Counted from the first letter of the stretch, positions 11,641-23,483 are shown. The stretch is 64,000 bases of DNA from Acanthosoma haemorrhoidale (GCA_930367205.1 OV884013.1:120505827-120569826); one strand, 5' to 3'. Notes: generated from the letters alone by a model not told the origin. Numbers and translations: made by a program.

Positions 11641-12456
11641 AATAATATATATATATATAATAGATATAGTATTATTAATAATTAAAAATTTATCTGTTTG
11701 AATTTAATGTGAAAAAAAAGACATTAATTTCAAAGTTCTCCTATATTCTTTACTTTTGCGCGATGAATCGTATTGCCGATTAAATCAGGTACATTTTAGA
11801 CGAGCTGTTTTTCAATTAAATGATTACGTTCGTTAATGAGTCAGGTACATAGATGTTGGGACCCATTATTGCTGAGCTGTGGGCGTGGGGCAGAGGCGCC
11901 GCACACGATAGAGCTAACTTGCTTAGTAACTTAATGATGTTTGCCTTGAGCCTTGAGTGTTGTTACTACGCCGGCGAGGTAAGTCCTATAAGGCTTTAAG
12001 AGTCTCCCAGAGCTCTGGGATAAGAGGGGGGGGGCTACCGCTGTTCCCTCAAGTACAAGTAATTTGGTTAGCATGTCCTCCTCATCCTCCTCAACGAAAA
12101 ACAGACCTGGCTACCAACGACCTCGGGTCGGCCATGCATACTCTATCGTCTAGAGTTAGGGGCCCCTGTTGCTTCGCTAGTTTAACCAATGTCAACAACT
12201 CTACTTGTTTCAAGGCTATGTATCTTGTTTTTCTATAGTACTTGGTAATAAGTACAAGGTCTTGTCTGTTGTTAGATAGTGGTTGTAAAAAAGTCCAATG
12301 AATCAATCTGATATTCACAAGTCTATTAATGGTTACGTTCCTTGAGAACTTGAGAAAATTACAAAAAAAAAACAATTTCTCCAAAACTACTGCTTGGATT
12401 ACTTAAAATGACTCGATAAACATGAAGAATTCCAGATGAGAACATATACTCTAAAA
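11641..12456. other. Unassigned spacer
   Basis: AT-rich with short (TA)n at about 11647-11662. The frames at 11957-12238 (+) and 12091-12384 (-) overlap on opposite strands and have no family motif. Confidence 0.4.
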
Positions 12457-12592
12457 AAGATCTAGTCGTTATGCATAAATTCATTTCCAGCAACTCAAAT
12501 ACATTATGTGGTTATATAATTATAAATATCGCTTATAAATAATATTATTTTGCTCTACATTATATATAATAAGCTATAATATGATATAATTA
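12457..12592 (-). repeat. Inverted counterpart of the 8010-8120 tail
   Basis: Reverse complement of 8010-8120, lying immediately 3' (in LINE orientation) of the J1 copy at 12593-13245. It contains one extra stretch of about 13 bp near 12525. Confidence 0.8.
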
Positions 12593-13245
12593 CAATATTC
12601 CTCATTTGGCAATAAGTAATTGTGATAAATGTTTTCATTCACTTGCTCATTCATAGAGTATTTACAAAGAGCCAAGAGACCTCCCAAATCCTCATGGTTG
12701 TCACCTTCCTCGCGAAAGAGGAAGCGGGGTCATGGGAAGTCCCCCACGCTCCTCCGTTAGTCGCGTCACCGGATACGAGCCAGTGGAGGCTGACGAAGAG
12801 CGCGAGAGCCACATACGCTCAGGACATGATTGGATAAACTACCAGGACTCCCAATGTCACGCATTTATAGCAGGTCACGAGGCCACTGCCGTTTTAGTCT
12901 CCGAGGAGGATTATAGGGATGAGTGGTGCAGTGCAATGTCTGTGCTAGGGGAGGTTAGGGGACGTTGGATAGGCTACTATGGAATTTTAAGGACTTGGAT
13001 GGGATGAGTTCGAGAATGTAAGGTATATTATGATCGTTATGAAGGGTTTTGTTGCTGACGTAATAAGTGTTATTTACTATTGTTCTCAGGACTTTTGATT
13101 GAAAGGATTGGATACGCTTGATGTTCGACTTTTTTGCTGCCCCCCATAGCTCTATTCCGTATGTCCAGATTGGCTTAGGTGTAACTTTGTAGATTAGTAA
13201 TTTATTTTCTATTGAGAGATGGGATGTCCTTTGAAGTGGTCTGTA
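12593..13245 (-). mobile_element. J1 LINE copy with shared 3' flank
   Basis: Minus-strand J1 running from RT sequence (about 13245, just upstream of the WTYGIELWGT codons) through the 3' UTR to 12593, where it passes without the usual AATAAA terminus into the shared tail. It extends further 5' than its partner at 7660, so the two have different 5' ends but the same 3' extension. The RT is frameshifted. Confidence 0.8.
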
Positions 13246-14582
13246 TTCTGCATTAATATTATTATCATAGATATATATTTTTTATTATTTTTTTCCTTTA
13301 AATTCAAATTATTTAGTTATTTAAAAAAACAAGAAATAAATGTTACCTACTAAGATGCAATGACTTGAATATTTACGGTAGACTGGAAACTACGATTAAA
13401 ATGAAAAAAAACATACATAATTAATCAATTCAAGGGCTGGAAGGATCATCACTTTAACTATGTGACTTTAACTACTGATAATTAATTATTTATTGTTTTA
13501 AAAGTTCCTACTTTGCTATAGAATTAATCATATCGCGCCCCCCGAAACTTTAAATCGAAATAATATTGGCTACGCCCTCTCCTTAACACCCCCCCCCCCC
13601 TATATAGAACGAGTTCTCCCCTCTTTTTTTTCTCTTTCCCCAATCAAAAACTTTCATCTAAATATACCTACAATCTTCTCTAAATACTGAATAAATTGAA
13701 GTCTAGACGTTCTAATGCTCACATTAGTCTTAAATTGATTTGCTATTTGAAAACAGGCCATAAAATAATATTTATATTACCATACTAAGGTAGGCAATAT
13801 ATTTGTGGTAATATTTTCTAGCAAAAGCCGTATGAATTTTGAGTTTTTTCCACTAAACTATATGTATTGCTTTTTCAAGCGAATGAGTCATAAATTTCTT
13901 ATGGCCTATTAAAGATAATGTTTTGCATCATGTTGTAATAATTTTTTTTTTTTTTTTTCTAGGTGAGTCTTTTATCTGATGGTTCCTCTCATGTTATATA
14001 TTTAGGTAAGTTCCTATCCTAATATTTGATCGTAGCATGAAGATGATTCTAACTTATGCCCCTAGGTAGGAGATTCGGTTGTACGATTTAAATAAACTCT
14101 TTTTAATTCGAAATAGTTTTTTTGGTCGATCTCTTTTTAAATAAGATCAATGATGGATCGCTCTGAGAGGTATACAGTTTGAAATCCGCAGAAGATGTGA
14201 TTAAAGTTCATCATATAGTTTCTTGTAGGATGGTTGACACAGTGGAGGCGTCAGGAATGGCGTGATGTTGACGTATCTCCGTGGTTTTAGTTTGGTCTCT
14301 GCGGTGTAGCAACTTTGACCGAGGAGTCTCCGGTCACTTTCTCCCTCTTGGGTGCGAGAGGTCTCGACCAGTCATTTGTCTCTGAGCGGGAAGGAAATAT
14401 TTTCCGAGTAGAATTTTATTTTCCCTTTGTGGGTTATTTATCATTTGCCTAATTAATCACGCTATTCTTCGTTGTTCGTTATTGCCTATTATAACCGTCA
14501 ATCTAAATTCGGGGCTGCCATATTAATAATACATTTTATGTTATCAGTATTAGAGAAACATTACTTATTAAACAGAATTAAT
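13246..14582. other. Unassigned spacer with homopolymer tracts
   Basis: Contains a C-run at about 13589-13600 and a T-run at about 13942-13960. No gene or window repeat was recognised. Confidence 0.45.
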
Positions 14583-15425
14583 CCTTGTCGGGTCGTCACG
14601 AGGGGGTACCTAGTTACCCTAGCCCTAGTGATGAAGTGAGGGTTGATTAGGCAATGACCTGGACAATTGCTTCATGACGGGTCTTACTACTGTACTATCT
14701 GACTCCATATCTGATATGTATGTACCCCGAAAATCCACTATATGCAGGAGAAGAGGTATAGGGTAGGTAGTGTAGATAGTTTATGTGGTCTTGGAATGAC
14801 TACACTCGGTATCTGAGGGTAGGTGAAAACCGACCGGATCCCAAAGGTGAGTGTGAACCGGAGAGAGGCAGGCTAGATCGCCGGGTATTAGCTACTAGGT
14901 AAAGTTTGTAGGGCCACGGCAACCGTTGTCCGCGAGGGAGAGGTCTCTACCAAGGAGCTGCTAGTTTTAGCGAGGCGAAGGCAGAGAATCCAACTAGGAA
15001 AGTGTGGGGTCTGACAAGGCTGGACTAAAACCAATAAAATGAAAAGGCCAAATCTTGAAACATCAGTGCAGCTACACAAGCCGTAGTTAGAATGACTTAT
15101 CGGCTAAAACTAGGGGGTATATACAGCCCCAAGTAGCCAATGATCTGGGGTGTTATTCTGACCAACCAAACCGCAGGATTGCGGTGACGCTTGCTTGTTC
15201 TGGGACCCACCCATCCCCCTAGCCTCTACACATTCGGGCCTCTGACTAGTGTTTTGCAGCTGTGACTTTTATTGTTTACAATATTTACACTGGTATGACT
15301 TATGGTTTGGTAATGTTATTGACATTTGTTTAAATACAACAACATAATATAACCTATTTACAATATACATATATACGATAGAGTATAGAGTGATTTATCT
15401 TATGTAGTTTGCGGTCGCTGCAATC
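14583..15425 (-). mobile_element. LB composite repeat, copy 2
   Basis: Same block order as copy 1 at 8934-9850: A from 14583 ('cttgtcgggtcg', 'gaagaggtatagggtaggta'), B (about 14815-15030), then a tail ending 'gtgatttatcttatgtagtt'. It differs from copy 1 by many substitutions and by a divergent stretch at about 15035-15260. The minus-strand reading frame of block B is broken here. The A segment 14653-14815 was later copied into 15617-15797. Confidence 0.6.
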
Positions 15426-15600
15426 ATATTTTATTTATACGGTTGGATACCCATATAATTTAAGTAGTGCATAACCCTTTAAGTCATAGCTATTGAAATA
15501 TATTAACGGATTGTTGCACAGTCAGTTCACATTTGATATTCTGTTCGCGGAAGCAACCAAGCGAAATAATTCAATCCCTAGGGCTTATTCAAAAGCACCC

Positions 15601-15813
15601 GTAGGAACGAGTTACACTCGTACCTCAGATACCGAGTGTAGTCATTCCAAGACCACATAAACTATCTACACTACCTACCCTATACCTCTTCTCCTGCATA
15701 TAGTGGATTTTCGGGGTACATACATATCAGATATGGAGTCAGATAGTACAGTAGTAAGACCCGTCATGAAGCAATTGTCCAGGTCATTGCCTAATCAGTA
15801 GGAACGAGTTACA
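15601..15813 (-). repeat. 181 bp inverted copy of an LB segment with 16 bp target-site duplication
   Basis: Bases 15617-15797 are an almost exact reverse complement of 14653-14815 and its edge, differing by about one base near the 15620 end. The insert is bracketed by the identical 16-mer GTAGGAACGAGTTACA at 15601-15616 and 15798-15813. The duplication shows a real insertion event, not a local inversion. There are no terminal inverted repeats and no poly(A). Confidence 0.9.
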
Positions 15814-16067
15814 TTTCAGTAGATTATTAGTGACTGTCTCATGGATCAGCTAAAATGATTAACTAGCGTGTTTAAGAGTGAGTTTTTCAACAAGAGAAAC
15901 GACTGGAGATAAAGCTGTGTTAACTTTATGAGATTTTATTTAATTTTTTTTTTATTATTATGTTTTTTAATTTAGTAGGGCTTTGATAAAACGTAAGCAT
16001 TAAAAAAACAAAAAAAACTTGTACATTACAGTAGTGTCCAGTTATTAATAATCACTAGTTTGACTAA

Positions 16068-16380
16068 GCAATGGTAAATTTCTCCAATCATGTCCTGAGC
16101 GTATGTGGCTCTCGCGCTCTTGGACAGCCTCTGCTGGCTAGTATTCGTTGACGCGGCTGACGTAGGAGCGTGGGGGACTTCCCATGACTCCACTTCCTCC
16201 TTCGCACGCGAGGGCGGTGACAACCATCTGGACTTGTGAGGTCTCTTGGCTGTTAGTTAATACTGTATGAATGAGCGAGTCAATGAAAATTATAAATATG
16301 TTATGAATGAGAACATTTATCTCAATTACTTATTGCCCAGTGAGGCAGATTGTAATTTTATCATAATAAAGTTGTTTGAC
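16068..16380 (+). mobile_element. J1 LINE, 3' UTR fragment
   Basis: J1 3' UTR from just before 'ttctccaatcatgtcctgag' to 'aataaagttgttt'. No RT sequence. The 65-residue minus-strand frame here is the antisense frame seen in several J1 copies. Confidence 0.85.
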
Positions 16381-17609
16381 TAAGACATCAGCTATAAACA
16401 AAATAGAGCTTACTTATATTCAAATATATTTATTTCAAATATTCACATGTATGTAATACATGCAGTCATAAACCATAAGGATCTAATCATCGCTCTTAAT
16501 TACGAATATATAAACAAGTAATTAAATATATAAATTTTATTGTTATATCTTTTAAAATATCTGGAATATTGGATACTTCGTGCGACTTAGCTATTGTAGT
16601 GTACCTTGGTATGCCAAATATTATTCTCAGAAACTTTTTATGGATGGTTTAAAGTTTGTTGATAATGGCAGTATGACTGTCTAAGCTCCAAATACGTGGT
16701 GCGTGCGTCGATATAGAGGTTTTACGAACAAATTTTAAATGTGTAACTTAGTCTGGGTTTTAAAAGTTTATAATAATATCAATTGATAAATGACCGAAGG
16801 ATTTAGTTTATATGTGGCGTGAAATTGAGCCTGTGACCTAGATACACTACGAGCTAATAATGATTCTTTAGTCCAAAATATTATTTTGTCTATGATTTTA
16901 GTCGTCTTTTGTGGAAAAATATTGTTTCTGAGTGTTGTTGACAATGCTTTTTAATTTCCTGTTGAATAAATACTCATCATAGGTACATTAAGAAGGTTCG
17001 AGGATGACTGTTGCCTGTCAGTCAGGACCTATGAATGACACGACTTTTATTCCATCAGATACAACCCAGTGCCTCTAAAAATACCTAATTTATTTCTTGT
17101 TAATTTTCGTGACCCAGCCGCATGGAATCGAAAGTAAATCCGATGTGTACAGATAGTGCTGGGTATCCATCTATCGATAATGAACTGCAATCTAGCGTGT
17201 ACACGATGCGAGATTGGTTCACGCCGGATCTGATATCATGAGACCAGGGGTCATAGCCGCCTATAATGGGACCCAATCGGACACGGTGTCCAGTGACAGA
17301 GATCTCCCTCGGCGCTCGTGCTATCTAACAATATCCGCATTTGTCCTGCTCCATAGCTCCCTCATGTGGCTGTTCTCGTATGAGCCACGATTCCCTCGAA
17401 GATAACGGGAGGAAACAAGTTCCTATTAACACTTTGATTGTTCTTGTCATAAAACAAATAAATGTTGAGAAAATTATGACTGTGAGAACCTTGATTTAAA
17501 TTTCCCATTTATGGACTCAAACTATCTAATTAATAACTATTACTGCACTAAACCTACTAACTACTGAAATAACAATGTATAAAAAATATTATATTACTAG
17601 GTTCAACAA
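16381..17609. other. Unassigned spacer
   Basis: No repeat or coding motif recognised in about 1.2 kb. The small plus-strand frame at 17214-17405 has no known features. Confidence 0.4.
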
Positions 17610-18245
17610 ATGAATGTAATCATACTCAATATGAACTACCCAACATTAATTAATTATATTGACAACTCATACATTATTATTAATAATCGTAAGTTATATG
17701 ATTGTAACAAAAGTGATACTATTTATTTACCCCTTGTATCCCTAGTAAATATATCCCAAGATGAATGTTTCTCAGAACTCCCTAAGATGGCCATGCATAT
17801 TGTATACTGAATATAAAACTATGTATCGAGAATCTTACAAAATATTGTACAACAATTCCGAATTCATAGATCCCAATATAACCCAAATAATGCTAACCCC
17901 TGTAACACTAATAATAGTTCCATATATTTTATAATTTGTAGTATTATACGTACCATAGGAATACTAACATTATTGTGTTACATTAAAATGAAACTCTGTA
18001 ATCACAAAACCACTTGTATTCCACCTCCCACTGTCACCTATAACCCTACCTTAGCATAAGCACAAACTTGTACAGCACAAATCCTTCCACCAGCGGATTT
18101 TCCCAGGCTCAAACTCAACCTAAACGCTCCATATGCGCCCAATCCTCGATGGAACAAGAATCCTAAAGAAGGGAGGAGTTATGGACGCAAACAGACCGCA
18201 TCAGCAGCTGAAGCAGCACTGACTCACATCCGCTCATCCTTCCCT
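17610..18245 (+). pseudogene. Degenerate frame, possibly an LTR-retroelement envelope remnant
   Basis: Codon-like sequence unusual for this spacer. It opens with 66 codons rich in Asn, Ile and Tyr (IIINNRKLYDCNKSDTIYLP). Across stops and frame changes it is followed by a hydrophobic run (about 17897-17960), a basic Cys-containing stretch (CYIKMKLCNHKTTC, about 17965-18005), and a frame ending SAAEAALTHIRSSFPM before a stop at about 18250. An extracellular part, a membrane segment and a short basic tail would fit the C-terminus of an errantivirus-type envelope protein. An AATAAA signal lies at about 18325, as in an LTR. No family signature was found, so this is a weak inference; ordinary AT-rich DNA is the alternative. 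Confidence 0.25.
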
Positions 18246-19047
18246 ATGTAAACTTCCTCTAGAATTAATTAGCTCTCTTAGACTGTACAGATTTATTTTA
18301 CCGTTTGCTTTGGTTGTACTTTCTAATAAAACTTTTTAAAAAGTCCATCATCTAGTAAAGTTCTTTATCTGCCCTAAGCAAAAAAAGTTCGCATGTTTCA
18401 GTTATTTATCTGTTGTTTGGATCTCTTGATCTCCGCCTTGTTACACGATAGTTGTACGATAACGTCATGCAAAGCATTAATCAAAGTTGAAGCATATAAC
18501 AAATGTATTTGTTCGAAAGTATTTTTTTTGTTATTCCTTCAGGAGTATTAATGTATCATTATTCGCAAAAGAGTATTTTGTCTGGAGTATGTGCCGCTAA
18601 CAATATAAGAGAATATATACCTTTCTTAGGTCATGGTTTTTCAGGATATCTGTCCAAGGGAAATACCATTAATTTTCTATGACCATTTCCCCCCCCCCCC
18701 CCCCCAGTTAATACTCTCCCATACTTTAGCGCCTGACCTGTTATAACTCCCATGTTTCAAAGGAAATGAATCTAAAGATATTCATTGTTACAATTTGTAT
18801 TGAGTTTTATTAATGTATGAATTCTATTTGTTTAATTTTATTTATAAATTAACAACCGCTGAAAGGTTTCTTTTATAATTTTCTCCAGTGGGATATTTTT
18901 TTTATATTTGTTATTATTGTTAGGAGACTATGCCCTAGAATCAAGACTTTACATTATCACTTTGGAGTAATGGCTACCAAGCCAGTTCTTTGTGTTTTTG
19001 ATTTTCAACCATATCGAAGAATTATATTTCTGTCGCTTAGTAATTCA
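18246..19047. other. Unassigned spacer with a 17-base C-run
   Basis: Contains AATAAA at about 18325 and a pure C tract at about 18690-18706. Nothing else recognised. Confidence 0.4.
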
Positions 19048-19410
19048 AAAAAAGAAACTTTATTTGGTATAAAACCCAAAGGTACAATTATATATGGTTA
19101 CAACCTAAGAGCTTACTAGCTAATGATTGCTTTGAAGGACCAACACTCTGTCTTATGCCTAAGGGGTATTTATCTGTGTATGGAAGTGATAACAGTACAG
19201 ATATTACTGATAGGTCGTGGGAGACAGATATTCCGAATGGGGGTCTGGGAAAGGAAAATAAGTTATTGATAATTACAATAGAGCTCATAAGTTAAGAGAT
19301 TCTTTTGATGTTATTGATAAACATACTTTTAATGATATGATTGTGTATATTACATAACTGAAGACTGATTTAGTATCCCTGTGCTCGACTTGTAATGTCT
19401 ATCTAAGACT
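19048..19410 (-). repeat. Dispersed repeat J4, copy 1
   Basis: Related to 35031-35450. Both start on the plus strand with an A-run and 'actttatttggtataaaac', followed by 'tacaattatatatggttaca', 'cttatgcct' and 'tatttatctgtgt', then diverge gradually to about 'taatgtctat'. It looks like an old dispersed retroposon. The strand assignment is tentative and no protein was recognised. Confidence 0.55.
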
Positions 19411-20484
19411 CTTAAGTTGCAAATGACATCACTAACTGCCTTTGTGCTTTTGTACCACCTCCAACCTATCGACTATTAGGGTAAGTTAGCCTTCAAACAC
19501 AGTCTCATATTAATGCAGATTTATTTGTGATTGTTGTCGTGTTCCCGAAGCTTCAACTTAGGACTGATGCCAACAGCGATGTTCGTTTTCAAATCGTGTT
19601 TAAACTTCATGCATTTATTTTTTATTTTTTTGAACTTTCCACTTTCAGAGTCGTATCCGTTGTGAATGGTCTACATTTAGCTTTTGTACAGAAATCGCAA
19701 AGTTCACTAATGATGACATTTGAAGTTAGCAAGTTGCTCGCGTGTCCCCCCCCCCTCCAGTGAATGTAAATGCGGTCTTGTTATACAAACAAGCCCAGGG
19801 CTTTCCTTCAAGCTCTCTATTTCTCCCATCTTATCCATCAATATACAATTTTCCTTCTCACTTCTGTGCTGTTGTTAATTTGGTTCTACGTATTCGGGAA
19901 TAAATTATTAATAATTAATTATGCAACTAACTTTTTTTTTTTTAACTCAGACAGTACAATTTACATTTACACGTTGAAAAGAAAATGTATTTATTGTTTT
20001 TTAGAGTCAACAGTTACAGATTCGCTCAAGAAAACTTATCCTATTGTTAGGCGTTTAAGGGAGGGAGTGTTCGTTACGTGAGTTTTTTCTTGCCGGCATT
20101 TTACCATCAGAAAACAAACTTACTTCTAGTTGCTAAACAAAGTTAGTATTCTAAGCCAAAAGATTTCCTTCAGGAAATTCAAGTCTAACTTGTTTGATTC
20201 TCCCGCGCTGGTGGTGTTTTCTGCACCATCAATTCTAACGGTGCAAACACGTCACAACCGTCTTTAGAAACGCCCTCTAAATATCATTCGCGTTCATTCC
20301 CTGTGTGATGTCGTGTATTTTCACTCGTGTAACTGACAATTACTTTCCGTCGGGGTCTTTGATTGTAGCGTCAGTTAGCCACCCAGAATTCCATATTATA
20401 TTTAAATAGTTTAAGCAAATAATTATCACTTCATTTCGAGTAACTGTTGTTGTGTAATTGCGTTGGTTGGTTTTTGGCTTTAGA
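19411..20484. other. Unassigned spacer
   Basis: The 103-residue plus-strand frame at 19770-20081 is AT-driven and has no motif. No repeat was seen. Confidence 0.4.
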
Positions 20485-20860
20485 GCTTCAGAAATCAAAC
20501 GCATCGAATCCTTTCAATCAAAACTCCTGAGAACTATAATAGAGAATAATAAATACCCCTTATTACGTCAGCAACAAAACCCTTCATAACGATCTTAATA
20601 TACCTTACATTCTCGAACTCATCCCTTCCGAGTTCATGGAGGAGCATAGGGGACTTACCAGGACTCCGCTTCCTCCTTCGCACCCGAGGGAGGTGACAAC
20701 CACGTGGACTTGGGAAGTCTCTGGGCTGTTTGTAAATACTGTGTCAATGAGCGATTGAATGAAAATTGTAAATATGTTATGAATGAGATCATTTATCACA
20801 ATTACTTATTGCGCAGTGAGGCAGTTTGTAATTTTGTCATGATAAAGTTGTGTATCTAAA
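20485..20860 (+). mobile_element. J1 LINE 3' end with an internal deletion
   Basis: RT C-terminal codons from 'catcgaatcctttcaatc' to about 20640 jump directly to the 3' UTR block 'ggggacttaccaggactccg', losing roughly 250 bp. The copy ends in a modified terminus 'gataaagttgtg' at about 20850. Confidence 0.8.
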
Positions 20861-21039
20861 AAGAGCTTAGGATATGACTGATGTGAAGCCTTTCGCTCAT
20901 TGTCGCCGGTTTAGTTTTATTTTTTCAATGAAGAAATAAAAAAAAAAAAGAGTGGATCTGAAAGGCAGTAGAGAACGGAGCCGCGATGACCCTAGAGATC
21001 GATGTATTAATTGTCGGGCACTGATTAGATGATGTTGCA

Positions 21040-21455
21040 AAGACAACATTTTGATCAAACTTAAAACTGACTTACATACTAATTATTTAAACCTATTTTT
21101 TCCCTGACAGTCTGTTGCCATCGGTGCGGGAGGGTGGTGGGGTCATAGTGTTAAACACTGGGTTTGTTAGGTGCTGCAACGAGTCAAAAAACTTGATGTG
21201 TCTCCGGTGGATGAACTCACCCACCGACGCCACACCAACGGGTGCAGGTCAGCGTTGTTTATCCTCTCTCGAGAGGTATATCGGACCACTTTTCGCATGA
21301 TTCTATTCTGAAAATGCTAGAGAAATTTGGCTGTATTTTCAGTCAAGTGGGTAAATAGCGGGAGGACACATTTATATATTATCAGTTTGAGACGAAGCGA
21401 CAGGTTAGGTGAAGTTAGCAAGTGCGATAGCCGGTAAGACCTGCGTCGTACTTTT
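21040..21455 (-). mobile_element. J2 Jockey-like LINE, 3' fragment
   Basis: Minus-strand copy of the LINE described at 29640-30537: RT C-terminus (block reading EFIxxRHIKFL) and the start of the 3' UTR. It is cut off at 21455 with 'gtcgtactttttc', near the limit of the J2 copy at 35735, and abuts the poly(A) tail of a J3 copy at 21462. Confidence 0.75.
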
Positions 21456-21461
21456 TCTCCT

Positions 21462-21900
21462 ACACTTTTTTTTTTTTTTTTTTTTTTTTTTCCCTTTCTT
21501 AGCTCTCAAACTTATAAAAAATAGGATGTGGGAAAAATAAAGGAAATTTATTTAGGGCTGATGAGTGCCTTTCACTAAGGGGAGTCTCCCATTTGAAGGA
21601 TGTATGAGAAGGATATAGGGTGTGGAATGCCTAGAAAGGCGGATGGAATCAGGAAGGTAGTGAGAGTCTACCGAGGATTGAGCCTAGGGGCTCCTAGGCA
21701 ATGGATTGTAGTCGACCAGGTGTAATCCAGGTGTAGGTCGTTCAGTCATCGGGTTCTATGACGTCGATCATCCTCCAGGCTTCGGCGGTCCAGCAGTGCT
21801 TCCATCTGACGGGCATTGGTGGTGGTTGAAGCTCGAAGAATAGTGGGTTGTGGCTATGTCTGAGTGAGTCGAAAAATTTGATGTGCCTTCTCTTGATAAA
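21462..21900 (-). mobile_element. J3 Jockey-like LINE, 3' fragment with RT C-terminus
   Basis: A long T-run at 21468-21491 is the poly(A) tail on the minus strand. Upstream in LINE orientation (21900 to about 21720) the minus strand reads 'FIKRRHIKFFDSLRHSHNP' and then a stretch ending RWKHCWTAEAW. This is clearly related to the last RT residues of J2 (RHIKFL...RWQQTV), so J3 is a sister Jockey-like family that keeps a poly(A) tail. The rest is 3' UTR shared with 2845-3050 and 21908-22105. Confidence 0.75.
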
Positions 21901-21907
21901 ACTAAAA

Positions 21908-22105
21908 CTTTTTTTTTTTTTTTAAGCTCTCAAACTTATAAAAATAGGAATGTGGGAAAAATAAGGAAAATTATTTTTGGCTGGAAAGTGCCTTTCACTA
22001 AGGGGAGTCTCCCATTTGAAGGATGTATGAGAAGGATATAGGGTGGGGAATGCCTAGAAAGGCGGATGGAGTCAGGAAGCTAGTGAGAGTCTACCAAGGA
22101 TTACC
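21908..22105 (-). mobile_element. J3 LINE, second 3' fragment in tandem
   Basis: A shorter J3 3' UTR copy with its own T-run (about 21909-21923), in the same orientation as and directly beside the copy at 21462-21900. The two differ at several sites, so this is not a simple local slip. Confidence 0.75.
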
Positions 22106-23102
22106 TACACTGTTTATTCAGTTTATGCTCTAAACTTCAAATCACCTACACTTCAACACTGCCCGCCGATATTAGAGTCCTCGGAGCTAAACTTAATCTG
22201 CGGGAGCGGAAGTGCCGTAATGCCGTTCGTACGCTAACTCGGTTTCTTAGGAAAGGAAAATATTTGGCAATATCATATTGGACGTTTGATTGATACGGAG
22301 GAATCGGTGGTGGGCATTTTCAAATGAGTTGCAGGCTGAGTTTTTATGTTAACTCATTAGTTTTGTAAGTACTGAGATATATCGGGTGGTCCTAGTATTC
22401 CTTAAAAGAAAAAAGGGATAATGTATTCACTTAGAGGTAGTATTAGAAGGATAAGCAGAGCTATTTAAAATCCCTGATATACATAATGCTAGCTAGCCTC
22501 CAGCTGGGCACTAAACATCACGGACAACTCATGCCTCATACACTCGCTTCACTAGAGCCCGGGTTCTGAAGAACTATTTACATGTAAACAGCCGGACCTT
22601 GGTGTCCCACGATGGGATCGACCCTTGCCTTCATGCGAGATATCTGCCACGGCAATAAATCATTGCTAACGTTGCTTTTTTTCATTAATGGGAAGGGAAA
22701 AATAAAATGGCTATATATTAGCCCATATATCCTAATTTCCTGTCGCAGGCGCAACGTGTAATTACTGACAATCTACTTCTTCATATAGCGCCATAATAGT
22801 GCTGAGGTTGCTATAGTGGTATAGTGCTATAATCGCTTTTATCAAGGGTAAATTAGCGGTTTTGTGCTCAACAGGCATTGGAGAGGTTCCCGGTGGAATT
22901 AGCCAGAGAAGTGGCATCAGCCCATTCCAGTATTGGCCCTATTTAGCAATCCCTCACGGGCCTTGGCTTTGAATGGCGTTCACGGCCCGTCAGCGGAGTC
23001 GGTCGTACGGATCTGAATAGCTTAGACAGCTCATTAGATTTCAGCTGTACTCAAATATATAAATATCTTCTTTATTAATACTTGCTCTGTTTGGATATCT
23101 TT
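22106..23102. other. Unassigned spacer
   Basis: Moderate GC for the window, but no reading frame longer than about 60 codons and no shared repeat recognised. Confidence 0.4.
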
Positions 23103-23335
23103 AGGAAACAATTAATAAATGTATGAGGGAGAGGCTCTACTTTTATTCTCATCTATTTCATTTCGTCACTTTATTTAATTTTATTTAAATTATTTCCTCG
23201 ATCTGAAACGATTATTCCATCACTCCCAAATGTAACGGTTCTGCAAAAAGCTATACGCAATTATAGATATTTACGAATAAAAATAGAGTTGTGCGTACGC
23301 AATCTAAATGTACGTGACATGAACAAGATAAAAAA
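23103..23335 (+). repeat. Local direct repeat, unit 1
   Basis: About 215-230 bp starting 'ggaaacaattaataaatg' recur 381 bp downstream at 23484 with about three substitutions, up to the block 'gttgtgcgtacgcaa'. Confidence 0.85.
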
Positions 23336-23364
23336 CGTACAATATATCGTACTTACATATATCG

Positions 23365-23480
23365 TAATTACAAAATTAAACTAGTAAGTATGTCTAGTGA
23401 ACATATATGAGTACACCAATGACCCAACAGCGTATTATCGAACCAAAAACATAAATAAGTACAGATGAATGACAATAATA
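23365..23480 (+). repeat. Short dispersed repeat, related to 25026-25143
   Basis: The spacer between the two direct repeats resembles 25026-25143: 'attacaaaattaaac', 'aagtatgtc', 'aacatatatg', 'caacagc', 'ttatcgaa' and 'gaatgaca' follow in the same order. In the second copy the DUF4817 element at 25145 is inserted at its right edge. Confidence 0.6.
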
Positions 23481-23483
23481 AAT

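Noticed and set aside
18690..18706. Poly-C tract as a structural or regulatory signal
   Set aside because: Similar C-runs occur near 13590, 24730 and 49031; they look like ordinary homopolymers.
19770..20081. 103-codon membrane protein
   Set aside because: Hydrophobic composition follows from T-rich DNA. There is no promoter, motif or second copy.
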